From Mucilaginibacter sp. (GTDB lineage Bacteria > Bacteroidota > Bacteroidia > Sphingobacteriales > Sphingobacteriaceae): 54,317 bases of DNA. Location of the stretch: the NCBI GenBank assembly GCA_028288305.1, contig JAQBOA010000051.1, positions 1-54,317 of the forward strand, written 5' to 3'. The translations under genes and the position numbers were made by a program. The notes under the pieces are model-generated. The model did not search any database, was not told the DNA's origin, and saw only the letters and a program-made list of their open reading frames with translations. Shown here piece by piece: positions 7,780-15,610 of the stretch. Every line of letters begins with the position of its first letter. Position 1 is the first letter of the stretch.

Positions 7780-8931
7780 TCATTTCATTGTTTTTCTTCC
7801 CCAATAAAAATAGATGAGGGATACCGGTATAAAAAACAGGTTTAACCAGGTTTGATAGTTCCATTTAAAATGAACATTTGTCATTTGCATCCCACCGGAA
7901 TGTGCCTTAGGGATCCAATGCAAAGCTTCAAATGAATAATCAAGAAACAGCGATGTAAAGAAAATGCTGACAACTAAAATGATCAATAAATACCACATCG
8001 TTCTGTTACCGTAATAATTCCTGAATACCATTAGCATAGGGATGGTAACCAGGTCGGAAAGAATAAAGGCGATCACTCCGCCAAAAGATATGCCACCCTG
8101 CCACAGCACAGCAGCCATAACGATATTCCCCACTGAACATACAAAGGCGAAAATCGCAATCAAAATACCGATAATAGCATTCCAGCTTAGTATAAGGAAA
8201 TGGGGTAATGCACTGTTTCCGGTTAAAAATAAACCTTTCCAAAAAGCATCTGGCACTAATACCATTAGTATAGCAGCTACAACCAAGCCGATCAGAATAT
8301 CCTTACCCACCATGGTCACATCCATATAGTAATGACCACTTGCTGTTTTCAACTTTGCCAAAAAGTCTGAACTATGTGTGTGCCCGTGTTCATTTTCGCT
8401 ATCCATTTTCATATCATGATGGCAGCAGGAGCTTTCCATGTGGTGATGCGCATGAGGATCATCTGAATTTTTATGTTCAGATGCTGCAATGTGTTCTTTG
8501 GCCTCATCCTGTACTTTTGCCGGAAAGAACCAACTAATCAGTATAGCTGAGATTATAATAAAAAATAAACCGCCAATTACTTCACCACCAAAAAATGCCC
8601 AGCCCAAAAGGGATACTATCACAATAAAAATTTCAAATACAAGGTTGGTACTAGCCACCATAAAAGAAACAGCGTTTGACCAGGTAGAACCTTTAATCAT
8701 CAATGTTCTGGCCATCGAAGCGGCGGCATAAGAACAGGATGAAGATATAGCGCCGAACAAAGTAGAAAGTGCAACAGATGTTACTGAGTTTTTACCCAGC
8801 TTTGAAGAAATACTTTCTGTAGAAACAAATGCACGGATTAAGGATGAAAGAATAAAGCCTAAGGCGAGCCCCCAGTATATATCCCAGACCATATAGGCCA
8901 GTTCTAAAAAGATATTTGTGATTACATTCAT
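7780..8931 (-). CDS. DUF318-family permease (ArsP-like) with His/Cys-rich cytoplasmic loop
   Basis: A 383-residue inner-membrane protein of the PF03773 permease family (ArsP and relatives). Two homologous halves of about four helices each are visible; conserved spots are GAISSSCSYAAASMA with the loop Cys in the first half and CSVGNIVMAAVLWQGG...SDLVTIPM in the second. The halves are joined by a hydrophilic loop (about 150-195) full of His, Cys and Asp, with DPHAHHHMESSCCHHDMK and ENEHGHTH. Members export organoarsenicals or act in metal resistance; here copper or a related soft metal is likelier given the neighbours. It is the first gene of the minus-strand cluster, preceded by a TAAATTTG promoter element and direct repeats. 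Confidence 0.88.
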   Translation of the reverse strand: MNVITNIFLELAYMVWDIYWGLALGFILSSLIRAFVSTESISSKLGKNSVTSVALSTLFGAISSSCSYAAASMARTLMIKGSTWSNAVSFMVASTNLVFEIFIVIVSLLGWAFFGGEVIGGLFFIIISAILISWFFPAKVQDEAKEHIAASEHKNSDDPHAHHHMESSCCHHDMKMDSENEHGHTHSSDFLAKLKTASGHYYMDVTMVGKDILIGLVVAAILMVLVPDAFWKGLFLTGNSALPHFLILSWNAIIGILIAIFAFVCSVGNIVMAAVLWQGGISFGGVIAFILSDLVTIPMLMVFRNYYGNRTMWYLLIILVVSIFFTSLFLDYSFEALHWIPKAHSGGMQMTNVHFKWNYQTWLNLFFIPVSLIYFYWGRKTMK

Positions 8932-8952
8932 GATAAATCATTATTAGTAATA

Positions 8953-9011
8953 CAAATTTACCTTGCCCCTGATTTTTAAATTTACAGAATAGCGTTTTTA
9001 ATTTACAGGAT
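8953..9011 (-). promoter_or_regulatory. Promoter of the metal operon with 21-bp-spaced direct repeats
   Basis: On the minus strand a Bacteroidota -7 element TAAATTTG (complement of 8953-8960) lies 21 bp upstream of the permease start at 8931. Upstream of it two direct repeats occur: TTTTTAAATTTACAG at 8973-8987 and TTTTTAATTTACAG at 8995-9008 (plus-strand reading), with the shared TTTACAG exactly 21 bp apart, two helical turns. AraC-family proteins typically bind such spaced direct repeats next to the polymerase, so this is a candidate site for the HMA-AraC regulator. No clear -33 TTG is present, as expected of an activated promoter. Confidence 0.5.
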
Positions 9012-9123
9012 TATGATGTTGAAATTTGAGCGTTTGTAACGCTGAACTTTAAATGAATACTTAAAAAGGTTGGCTATGATATAAAAATGACAGATAAAAA
9101 ATCATAAAAATTAAATTTAGGAT

Positions 9124-9131
9124 TAGATTTG
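9124..9131 (+). promoter_or_regulatory. Putative -7 element (TAGATTTG) of the OsmC gene
   Basis: Matches the Bacteroidota consensus TAnnTTTG and lies 23 bp upstream of the ATG at 9155. No good -33 TTG was found at the expected distance. Confidence 0.4.
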
Positions 9132-9154
9132 TCTATACATAAATATGATTTAAT

Positions 9155-9574
9155 ATGGCAACTATTGAAACTACATACCTGGGCGATTTAAGAACCGAAG
9201 CAACCCACATTCAATCGGGCACTAAAATTATTACTGATGCACCGGTTGATAACCAGGGCAAAGGTGAAGCTTTTTCGCCTACCGACCTTTTATCAGCATC
9301 ATTGGGAAGTTGTATGTTAACTATTATGGGAATAAAGGCACGTGCCAGCAATATTGATATCGATAACACTCAATGTTCTATTACCAAAATTATGGCTGCT
9401 GATCCGCGCCGGGTAGCTGAAATCGTAATCAGTTTTAAATTTCCAAAACAATATTCCGAAAAGGAACAATTGCTATTAGAACGCGCTGCACTTACCTGCC
9501 CAGTTTATTACAGTTTAAGTGAAGACCTAAAAAAGACTGTTGATTTTGGATGGGAAGTTGAGGCGAAAGCTTAA
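9155..9574 (+). CDS. OsmC-family peroxiredoxin-like protein
   Basis: A 139-residue cytoplasmic protein of the OsmC/Ohr superfamily, closest in form to the YhfA/OsmC group. The two redox Cys are present: Cys53 in LGSCMLT and Cys115 in LTCPVYYSL, each in its usual helix, and the FSPTDLLSASLGSC stretch is diagnostic. Members reduce organic hydroperoxides or act in thiol and persulfide metabolism. It is transcribed away from the metal cluster and faces a bacilliredoxin gene, which fits a response to thiol stress caused by soft metals; that link is inference. The ATG start follows a TAGATTTG promoter element. Confidence 0.92.
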   Translation: MATIETTYLGDLRTEATHIQSGTKIITDAPVDNQGKGEAFSPTDLLSASLGSCMLTIMGIKARASNIDIDNTQCSITKIMAADPRRVAEIVISFKFPKQYSEKEQLLLERAALTCPVYYSLSEDLKKTVDFGWEVEAKA

Positions 9575-9645
9575 AGGTGAAACGTAAAAGGTTTTTGTCC
9601 TGGTTACATTGATTCACACTTTAGCTTTTAACTAACCTCAAATTA

Positions 9646-9978
9646 CTAATCACTTATCACTGACAATGCTTCCTCAACCGATACTTCGCCATGTGACAAA
9701 TCAAGTATGCACTCTCCATTTTTTATTAATAATAATTGAGGCGATTCATGATAAACCTGAAAATCCTTCGCTATTTGGTTTGAAAGGTCTCGATGTTTTA
9801 TCAGGTCCAAAAAAAATAGCGGTAAATTTTCAGGTAGTTGTTTCCAGTCTAACTCAAAACGTTTTTTTACCATCATACTTATTGAACAGCGGGTACTGTG
9901 TTTAAAAATTACACTGTAGCCTTGTTGCTGCTTTATAGCATTAATTTGATCTGCTGATTCCAGCATTATCCAGTTCAT
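9646..9978 (-). CDS. ytxJ: Monothiol bacilliredoxin YtxJ family (DUF2847)
   Basis: A 110-residue thioredoxin-fold protein with the single-Cys active site FKHSTRCSIS (Cys31), where a dithiol thioredoxin would have CxxC. YESPQ is replaced by HESPQLLLIKNG, holding the cis-Pro typical of the fold. YtxJ proteins remove bacillithiol from oxidised protein thiols, so the host probably makes bacillithiol, as many Bacteroidota do. It converges on the OsmC gene with 71 bp between them. No partner gene for bacillithiol synthesis is in the window. Confidence 0.9.
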   Translation of the reverse strand: MNWIMLESADQINAIKQQQGYSVIFKHSTRCSISMMVKKRFELDWKQLPENLPLFFLDLIKHRDLSNQIAKDFQVYHESPQLLLIKNGECILDLSHGEVSVEEALSVISD

Positions 9979-10076
9979 AAAAAAAATTAAAATCTAAAAG
10001 GTATATGCCTTTAAACGTAAAATAATACAAAACTGGTTTTGGTTTTACCCAAAAGAAAAAAAATGACATCTAACTG

Positions 10077-10187
10077 TTAACGGCCACTTTTCGGATAAGA
10101 GCCATATGCAGGGCACAATTTATTAGAGCAGGAAGACACAGTTCCCAATGCAATTGCGATAATAGCTAAGTAAATTAATTTTTTCAT
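10077..10187 (-). CDS. Small 36-residue lipoprotein
   Basis: A short gene: ATG at 10187, 36 codons, stop at 10077. The product begins MKKLIYLAIIAIALGTVSSC, a complete lipoprotein signal with the lipobox ending at Cys20, followed by a 16-residue mature peptide containing CPAYGSY. Mature peptides with a CPAY-type motif recur in short lipoproteins of this phylum, but their role is unknown to me. It lies 32 bp downstream of ribH on the same strand. Supporting evidence is the intact signal and lipobox; its shortness leaves some doubt. Confidence 0.72.
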   Translation of the reverse strand: MKKLIYLAIIAIALGTVSSCSNKLCPAYGSYPKSGR

Positions 10188-10219
10188 CTTTTTTTTAAAT
10201 TGAATTAGTTTAACGAAAA

Positions 10220-10714
10220 TCAGCCATTTAATGTTTCGGCAAAAAAAGCCATTTTTATAGCGGTAATGGCAGCCTCAACACCTTTATTGCCATGCTTGCC
10301 ACCTGAACGGTCAGCAGCTTGCCGTTGATTATCAGTGGTTAACACCCCAAATATAACAGGTTTTGAATATTTTAAAGCCACATTTGTTAAACCATTAGCT
10401 ACAGCATTACAAATAAAATCAAAGTGCCTCGTCTCGCCCTGAATTACGCAACCAAGACAAATTACAGCATCTAACTTACTATTTTTTAACAATATATCCG
10501 CACCGGATGTTAATTCAAAGCTGCCCGGAACGGAATAAGTATAAATGTTATCTATTAATGCCCCATGCTCAAGTAAGCTTTCGTAAGCCCCCTGATATAA
10601 GGAATTAGTAATTGCAGAATTCCATTCAGCAACAACTATCCCAAAATGATATGGTGCTGCGGATGGAACTGTAGTATCAGAAAAATCAGATAAATTTTTT
10701 AATTGGGTAGCCAT
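10220..10714 (-). CDS. ribH: 6,7-dimethyl-8-ribityllumazine synthase
   Basis: A 164-residue cytoplasmic enzyme of riboflavin synthesis that joins 5-amino-6-ribitylaminouracil with dihydroxybutanone phosphate. Seen are the substrate-binding AEWNS near 29, VPGSFELT near 62, the catalytic loop GCVIQGETRHFDFI with its His near 97, and GVLTTDN further on. Length is normal for the icosahedral type. It follows the TPR gene on the minus strand (132 bp, filled by a repeat). Other rib genes are absent here, as is usual when rib genes are scattered. Confidence 0.97.
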   Translation of the reverse strand: MATQLKNLSDFSDTTVPSAAPYHFGIVVAEWNSAITNSLYQGAYESLLEHGALIDNIYTYSVPGSFELTSGADILLKNSKLDAVICLGCVIQGETRHFDFICNAVANGLTNVALKYSKPVIFGVLTTDNQRQAADRSGGKHGNKGVEAAITAIKMAFFAETLNG

Positions 10715-10718
10715 TTTT

Positions 10719-10842
10719 GATTTCGGATTTACGAATTACGATTTACGATTTTTGCCGAGCAAATGTAATAATCTGTTCTTAAATCAGAAATCGAACATCC
10801 GAAATTATAATAAATCGTAAGTCTGAAATCGTAAATCGTAAA
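10719..10842. repeat. Imperfect inverted repeat of ACGATTTACGATTT units
   Basis: Between ribH and the TPR gene. The left arm (about 10719-10751) contains TTACGATTTACGATTT; the right arm (about 10811-10842) contains AAATCGTAAATCGTAAAT and is largely its reverse complement. The 9-bp unit TTTACGATT recurs within each arm. It looks like a small dispersed intergenic repeat of the host genome and could fold in the transcript. Genome-wide copy number cannot be seen from here. Confidence 0.55.
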
Positions 10843-10846
10843 TTCT

Positions 10847-11524
10847 TCAAAGTTTTGCTTCGGCACGTGCGATATACTCGTCTATATTCTGAGCTTGAGG
10901 GCTATCCGGATATTCGCTTTTTATTTTCTTATAAGCTTCATCTGCACCCTTATAGTCATTCTGAGCTTCATAAACTAATCCAAGCTTTTTCAAATATAAA
11001 GGTGTAAGAAATTTGTTTTTTGCTTTGTCTGCCGCCTTCTTAAAATAAGTTCCGGCCTTGTCATAATCTTTTAGTTCTACATAAGCATCGGCAGTATTTC
11101 CGTAAGCTTCAGCGGCTACCATGCTATCGTCACCGCGGTAATTTGTTAAATTATCAATTGCTTTACGGAATTCCCCTTTATTTAAATAAGCAGTTCCAAG
11201 GTAAAAATATGCCAGGTTAGCCGCTTTTGTATTACTATAATCACCGATTATTTTTTCAAAGCCCGGGTAACCTGCATCCCCATTAATAGCTTTGTCCCAA
11301 TCTTTTTTATCCCAAAAATCCTGTGCAACATGCATTTGGTTTGATGCGACAATTTCACGCGGACCTATATAAAATTTTTGATAGGCAAAATAAATAACGA
11401 TCATGGCCACTATAGCGGCACCAATAAATAATAAACTTTTTTGGTTCTCACGCACAAACTTTCCTGTTTGCCCAACATTGTTGTTTCCTGTTACTATCTT
11501 GGTATCCGCCTGGGTTTTTGACAT
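10847..11524 (-). CDS. Membrane-anchored tetratricopeptide repeat protein
   Basis: A 225-residue protein with a cytoplasmic N-terminus, one membrane helix near 30-48 (SLLFIGAAIVAMIVIYFAYQ) and a periplasmic region with at least four TPR units (ANLAYFYLGTAYLNKGEFRK, VAAEAYGNTADAYVELKDYD, FLTPLYLKKLGLVYEAQNDY, ADEAYKKIKSEYPDS). The layout resembles YfgM, an assembly partner of the Sec machinery and outer-membrane factors, but the match is architectural only. In Bacteroidota a protein of this kind often sits between ribH and recF, as here. A well-formed promoter precedes it. Confidence 0.88.
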   Translation of the reverse strand: MSKTQADTKIVTGNNNVGQTGKFVRENQKSLLFIGAAIVAMIVIYFAYQKFYIGPREIVASNQMHVAQDFWDKKDWDKAINGDAGYPGFEKIIGDYSNTKAANLAYFYLGTAYLNKGEFRKAIDNLTNYRGDDSMVAAEAYGNTADAYVELKDYDKAGTYFKKAADKAKNKFLTPLYLKKLGLVYEAQNDYKGADEAYKKIKSEYPDSPQAQNIDEYIARAEAKL

Positions 11525-11546
11525 TTTTATTCTAAAATTAAGTTTG

Positions 11547-11576
11547 CAAAAATACGCTTTTCAAAATTTTTCACAA
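11547..11576 (-). promoter_or_regulatory. Bacteroidota-type promoter of the TPR-ribH unit
   Basis: On the minus strand a -33 TTG (complement of 11574-11576) and a -7 TATTTTTG (complement of 11547-11554) are separated by 19 nt, the spacing expected for this phylum. The start codon at 11524 is 22 bp downstream of the -7 element. Confidence 0.65.
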
Positions 11577-11591
11577 TACCTTTTAGATTAA

Positions 11592-11963
11592 ATATTTATG
11601 TGGTAGTCAGGAAGTCGAAAAAGTCCGGAAAGTTCGAAAGATGACAGGTTTAGATATGTGATGTTCTGCGTTCCAATTCTTCTATTTTATTACTCTAACG
11701 GGGGTGATATAAATCGGCTTTCATGCAATAAGTTTAAGATATTAAAAGCTAAAAGTATTTAGGTAGTGAAGAAGCTTGAAGCGAAAGTGGAGGTAAACTT
11801 TGAGACTGGGAAGTCTATTTGCATATAATCTGAAAGTACAAAGTTTGGGCAATCTGATCCTGGTAATTCATAATCGTAATTATTCTCTTTAAACGGTCGT
11901 TTTTTTATCTACTTTTATAAGTATGAATTTTATTCATACCTTTTTAGACAGCTTCCTGGGAAA
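11592..11963. other. Intergenic region with degenerate short repeats and an 8-bp dyad
   Basis: No gene is apparent. Near 11609-11650 degenerate AGTCnGGAA/AGTTCGAAAG units recur every 10-11 bp, like a decayed intergenic repeat. At 11921-11939 a perfect dyad GTATGAAT-TTT-ATTCATAC ends 24 bp before the YceI gene and is a candidate operator or leader hairpin. Confidence 0.45.
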
Positions 11964-12521
11964 ATGAAATATATCTTTATTGTTTTACTTAGCTGGCTAA
12001 ATTTCAATCATGTGGAGCAGGATCTCTATACCTGTAAAAACGCCAGAATAACTCTTTTTTCCAGCGCACTAATAGAAGATATCAAAGCTGTAACATCAAC
12101 AGGGATATCAGTATATAATGCCGCTACAGGCGAATTGGACTTTAGTGTTGCTATAAGTTCACTTCAATTTGATAAGGCCTTTATGCAACAACATTTTAAT
12201 TCAGATTATATGGAGAGCGATAAGTATCCGAAGGCCATATTTAAAGGAAAAATACAGGAACATGTTGACGTTACCAAAGAGGGCACTTACATCGTAAATG
12301 CTGCAGGCGAACTGACTATACATGGCGTTACCCAAACAAGAATAATTCCGGGCATCCTGACAGTGAAAAATGGCGTTATAACGATGACATCAGAGTTTAT
12401 TGTGAAATGTGGTGATCATCATATAGATATACCTCAAATTCTATTTTATCATATAGCCGAGAATATTAAAATAAATGTTTCGGCCACTTATAGCCCCTAC
12501 AAAAACAACCTGTCAAAATAA
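11964..12521 (+). CDS. YceI-family exported protein
   Basis: A 185-residue protein with a short N-terminal signal (MKYIFIVLLSWLNF). The rest is a YceI lipocalin-like barrel, a fold that binds isoprenoid or lipid chains: ITLFSSALIEDIKAVTSTG, then the typical GELDFSVAISSLQFDKAFMQQHFNSDYMESDKYPKAIFKG, and GELTIHGVTQTR. Most features of the family are kept, including the MESDKYP segment. The gene lies 9 bp before the DUF5777 gene on the same strand, so the two are probably co-transcribed; this pair recurs in Bacteroidota. Its ligand is not predictable from sequence. Confidence 0.9.
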   Translation: MKYIFIVLLSWLNFNHVEQDLYTCKNARITLFSSALIEDIKAVTSTGISVYNAATGELDFSVAISSLQFDKAFMQQHFNSDYMESDKYPKAIFKGKIQEHVDVTKEGTYIVNAAGELTIHGVTQTRIIPGILTVKNGVITMTSEFIVKCGDHHIDIPQILFYHIAENIKINVSATYSPYKNNLSK

Positions 12522-12530
12522 ATATCAGAA

Positions 12531-13469
12531 ATGAAGAATTTTACCATATTATTAGCCTTTCTTTTAGTAAGTATTGGGTTAATGGCTCAGAAAGCTGATT
12601 CAATAAAAAAAACCACCTCTGCCGATTCGTTATTCAATTCGATGAACAGTGATAACAAAAAGGAGCTTGTTGCTGTTTTTGAATCCTCAAGGCTTATCTT
12701 ATCTCAATCGACCGAAACAGTTAAGAAGAAGAACCTTAATTTTCTTGTAATTCACCGGTTTGGTGACTTTGCAGGTAATGCGGGCGGTGGTAAATATTTT
12801 TTTGGTCTTGACAATATCGCTGATGTGTATATTGGCTTTGAATATGGGTTAACAAATAACCTGAATATCGATATTGGCAGAAGCACAATACCTTTAATCG
12901 GAGGATTGGTTAACATAGAGCTAAAATACGCTTTACTACATCAGACAAATAATGACGGTTCGCCGCTTGCAATAACTATTATCGGGGAAACAGGCACAAG
13001 GCTCTATGGTTCCTATGCTAATTTTAGCAACCGGAATTCGTATTTCGCACAAGCGATTTTTGCACGCAAGTTTTCACATAGTTTCTCCTTACTAGTAGCG
13101 CCTTCAATTGTTCAAGATAATTTGCCGATTCCTGATGTGCCTGGAAACAAGCAGGGGTTTTTCTCATTGTCGGCCTCAGCACAATTAAAAGTAACAAAGT
13201 TAATGAGTATACTTGTTGATTACGCTCATCCCTTCTCTTCTTTTAGAAACGGCGCCAATGGATTTAATGATCCCCTTGGTTTTGGCATTCAGTTAGTAAC
13301 AGGCGGCCACGTATTTACCGTTAATGTTACAAATGCAAGGGCGGTTTCGGAAATTAATTATTTGAGCAATACAACGTCAGACTTTTCAAGAGGGCAATAC
13401 CGGATAGGGTTTACTATTTCAAGGACGTTTGATTTTAATCACAAAGAAAGTTATAAACCGAAAAGATGA
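12531..13469 (+). CDS. DUF5777-family outer-membrane beta-barrel protein
   Basis: A 312-residue exported protein with a signal peptide ending near GLMAQ. A variable linker (about 20-55) precedes a barrel of alternating strands; recognisable DUF5777 segments are FLVIHRFGDFAGN, FFGLDNIADVYIGFEYGLTNNLNIDIGRS and a late GGHVFTVNVTNARAVSE. The protein ends in a strand with terminal basic residues. Function is unknown. Partner YceI genes and the barrel together suggest an outer-membrane and periplasm pair handling a lipid-like molecule, which is inference. Confidence 0.85.
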   Translation: MKNFTILLAFLLVSIGLMAQKADSIKKTTSADSLFNSMNSDNKKELVAVFESSRLILSQSTETVKKKNLNFLVIHRFGDFAGNAGGGKYFFGLDNIADVYIGFEYGLTNNLNIDIGRSTIPLIGGLVNIELKYALLHQTNNDGSPLAITIIGETGTRLYGSYANFSNRNSYFAQAIFARKFSHSFSLLVAPSIVQDNLPIPDVPGNKQGFFSLSASAQLKVTKLMSILVDYAHPFSSFRNGANGFNDPLGFGIQLVTGGHVFTVNVTNARAVSEINYLSNTTSDFSRGQYRIGFTISRTFDFNHKESYKPKR

Positions 13470-13529
13470 TTTGCTTTAAATGTGCAAACCTGTAATAAAT
13501 AATAGCTTTAATAAAGGATGGAATAATAA

Positions 13530-14354
13530 TTAAAGATTTTCCACCGTATCCATTTCATTCACTTTTTCGTTGTTTTGTCTTAAAACCTGGTCCAGTTCTT
13601 TTGAAGATATTTCCAACAGACGAAGAAATTCTTCTCTTTCCTGTTCACTTGCTTCCTTCAGTAAATCGACTAAGGCAAGAATGGAACAAAGTGGTTTTCT
13701 TAGCTCATGAGAATTTGACCACGCAATGTGCAAAAGAGTCTCGTTAGAGGTTTTAATTTTTTGGTAAGCAGCCTCCAGTTTTCTTTCTTTCTCAATAAGC
13801 TCAGTAATATCTGTTGCCATTACCAGGTTACAGCGTTGATCGTCAAATAAAACAGGGTAAGAAACAATAGATACCATAAAGGATTCACCTGTTGCTTTTA
13901 AGTGTTTCCAAATGCCTGCCAGTCTAAACTTTTCCTGATGTTCATTTAGATATTCTTTAAGTATTTCATGATCACCAGTAGAGTGGATATTATCAATGGT
14001 CATTTTTAAAAACTTTCTCCTGCTGTATCCGTATTTTTCAATGGCCGCGTTATTTACCTTAACAAACCGTAATTTTTCATTATATATCCAAAGGGGATTA
14101 GGGTTTGATTCAAATAGCTGCCGGTATTCCTCCTCTGATTTAGTTATCTCATGTTGTTGTTTTTTAATTTTAACATACAAAACATAGCTTATGATGATCA
14201 CGAAAATTAAATCATTTAAACTCCTGAATGAGTCCTGTTCGTGTGGTGTTAAATGTCTGTAAAAAATGGTAATAATCGGGTTACTGAACAAAGCCCAGCA
14301 GATACCAATTATCAAAAATGATAAAGGAATTTTTACCGAATTAAATATTTTCAA
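13530..14354 (-). CDS. Membrane PAS protein with histidine-kinase phosphoacceptor helix but no ATPase domain
   Basis: A 274-residue protein with two membrane helices (about 10-30 and 48-62), a PAS domain (about 75-190; SEEEYRQLFESNPNPLWIY and a closing MATDITELIE) and then a HisKA-like dimerisation helix pair. The phosphoacceptor region IAWSNSHELRKPLCSILALV keeps the His near 215 and the following E/R/P pattern of an H-box. The protein stops about 55 residues later, so the N, G1 and G2 boxes of HATPase_c are missing altogether. It might be phosphorylated by another kinase or have lost signalling. No response regulator is adjacent; the nearest is at 20454. Confidence 0.82.
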   Translation of the reverse strand: MKIFNSVKIPLSFLIIGICWALFSNPIITIFYRHLTPHEQDSFRSLNDLIFVIIISYVLYVKIKKQQHEITKSEEEYRQLFESNPNPLWIYNEKLRFVKVNNAAIEKYGYSRRKFLKMTIDNIHSTGDHEILKEYLNEHQEKFRLAGIWKHLKATGESFMVSIVSYPVLFDDQRCNLVMATDITELIEKERKLEAAYQKIKTSNETLLHIAWSNSHELRKPLCSILALVDLLKEASEQEREEFLRLLEISSKELDQVLRQNNEKVNEMDTVENL

Positions 14355-14492
14355 TCTAGAGTTATAATTTTTATAATTCTTTTACGGAAAATATGTTTTT
14401 AAGTTTAGATGTGTCCAATAGAGATTTACCTCGATTTTTGTTTCTTAACCCTTGTATCTTAATTCCCAAGCCCAAATCTCACGGCTAATCAC

Positions 14493-14500
14493 TAAATTTG
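14493..14500 (+). promoter_or_regulatory. Putative -7 element (TAAATTTG) of recF
   Basis: Perfect match to TAnnTTTG ending 9 bp before the ATG at 14510. The TTG inside it is in frame with recF but is more likely promoter than start codon. The resulting leader would be very short. No -33 TTG was found at 19-20 nt. Confidence 0.5.
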
Positions 14501-14509
14501 ACACTCCTT

Positions 14510-15610
14510 ATGTATTTACAGCAACTATCGGTAATCAATTTTAAAAACTATGAAGAAGCCGGGCTAACTTTTAGTGAAGGCGTCAACGTTTTTACAGGAA
14601 ATAACGGTGCCGGTAAAACCAATTTGCTGGATGCAGTTCATTATTTGTCGTTATGTAAAAGTTATTTTAACCCTATTGATAGCCAGCAAATAAAACAAGG
14701 AGCCGATTTTTTTATTATCACCGGTAGTTTTAATAAAAATGGTCAGCATGAAAATGTTGCCTGTTCAGTTAAACGCAATCAAAAAAAACAGTTTAAACTT
14801 AATAAAAAAGATTACCAGCGCCTGGCTGATCATATAGGCCTGTTCCCGCTGGTGATGGTTTCGCCTTATGATATCAGCATTATTATTGAAGGGAGTGAAG
14901 AACGGCGAAAGTTTATTGATAACGTTATTTCTCAAACTGATAACTGGTACCTCGACGAACTGATCACCTATAATAAAGTATTGGCTAACCGCAATTCACT
15001 TTTAAAGCTCATTGCTGATACCGGGCGGTATGATCCTAATTTAATGGAAGTGCTTGACGAACAGTTAACCATTTCAGGTAATCGCATTTTTGAAAAACGT
15101 AAGGCTTTTATGGAGAGCTTTACAGAAATATTTAATAAACATTACCGGTTTTTAAGTGATGATGCTGAGCAGGTTGAACTAATTTACGAATCGCAACTGT
15201 TACAGGATGATTTTACTGCTCTGTTAAAAAAGAATATTGAAAAAGACAGGGCACTTGAACGTACAATTGCCGGCATACATAAGGATGATCTTCTTTTTGC
15301 CATTCATGGTATGCCTATGAAGAAATTTGGTTCCCAGGGTCAGCAAAAATCTTTTCTAATAGCTTTAAAGTTAGCGCAATATAGTTTTTTAAATAAGCAA
15401 AACGGATTTAAGCCAATATTGTTGCTTGATGATATTTTTGATAAGCTTGATGACCAAAGGGTTACCAAATTAATGCAAATGATATCAAACCACGATTTTG
15501 GACAGGTGTTTATTACCGATACCAATATAAACAGGGTTAAAAATGTATTTAGCTCCATAGGGGTAGAAATAAAGCTATTTGCTGTAAAAGGAGGAGAAAT
15601 AGATGCGTAA
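14510..15610 (+). CDS. recF: DNA replication and repair protein RecF
   Basis: A 366-residue SMC-like ATPase that loads RecA at gapped DNA together with RecO and RecR. Seen are the opening MYLQQLSVINFKNYEE, Walker A GNNGAGKTN near 33, the ABC signature GSQGQQKSF near 273 and Walker B ILLLDDIFDKLD near 305. Length matches the family. The ATG at 14510 is preferred over the in-frame TTG four codons earlier because that TTG is part of a TAAATTTG promoter element. Its 3' end overlaps the DUF721 gene by 8 bp, an arrangement that recurs across Bacteroidota. Confidence 0.97.
   Translation: MYLQQLSVINFKNYEEAGLTFSEGVNVFTGNNGAGKTNLLDAVHYLSLCKSYFNPIDSQQIKQGADFFIITGSFNKNGQHENVACSVKRNQKKQFKLNKKDYQRLADHIGLFPLVMVSPYDISIIIEGSEERRKFIDNVISQTDNWYLDELITYNKVLANRNSLLKLIADTGRYDPNLMEVLDEQLTISGNRIFEKRKAFMESFTEIFNKHYRFLSDDAEQVELIYESQLLQDDFTALLKKNIEKDRALERTIAGIHKDDLLFAIHGMPMKKFGSQGQQKSFLIALKLAQYSFLNKQNGFKPILLLDDIFDKLDDQRVTKLMQMISNHDFGQVFITDTNINRVKNVFSSIGVEIKLFAVKGGEIDA

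Noticed and set aside
9568..9629. Terminator between the OsmC and YtxJ genes
   Set aside because: The arms (AAGCTTAAAGGTG and its partner) have several mismatches and a long loop; too weak to annotate.
11609..11650. Possible tRNA or CRISPR-like repeat because of GTTCGAAA and short recurring units
   Set aside because: No cloverleaf arms can be formed and units are degenerate, without regular spacers.
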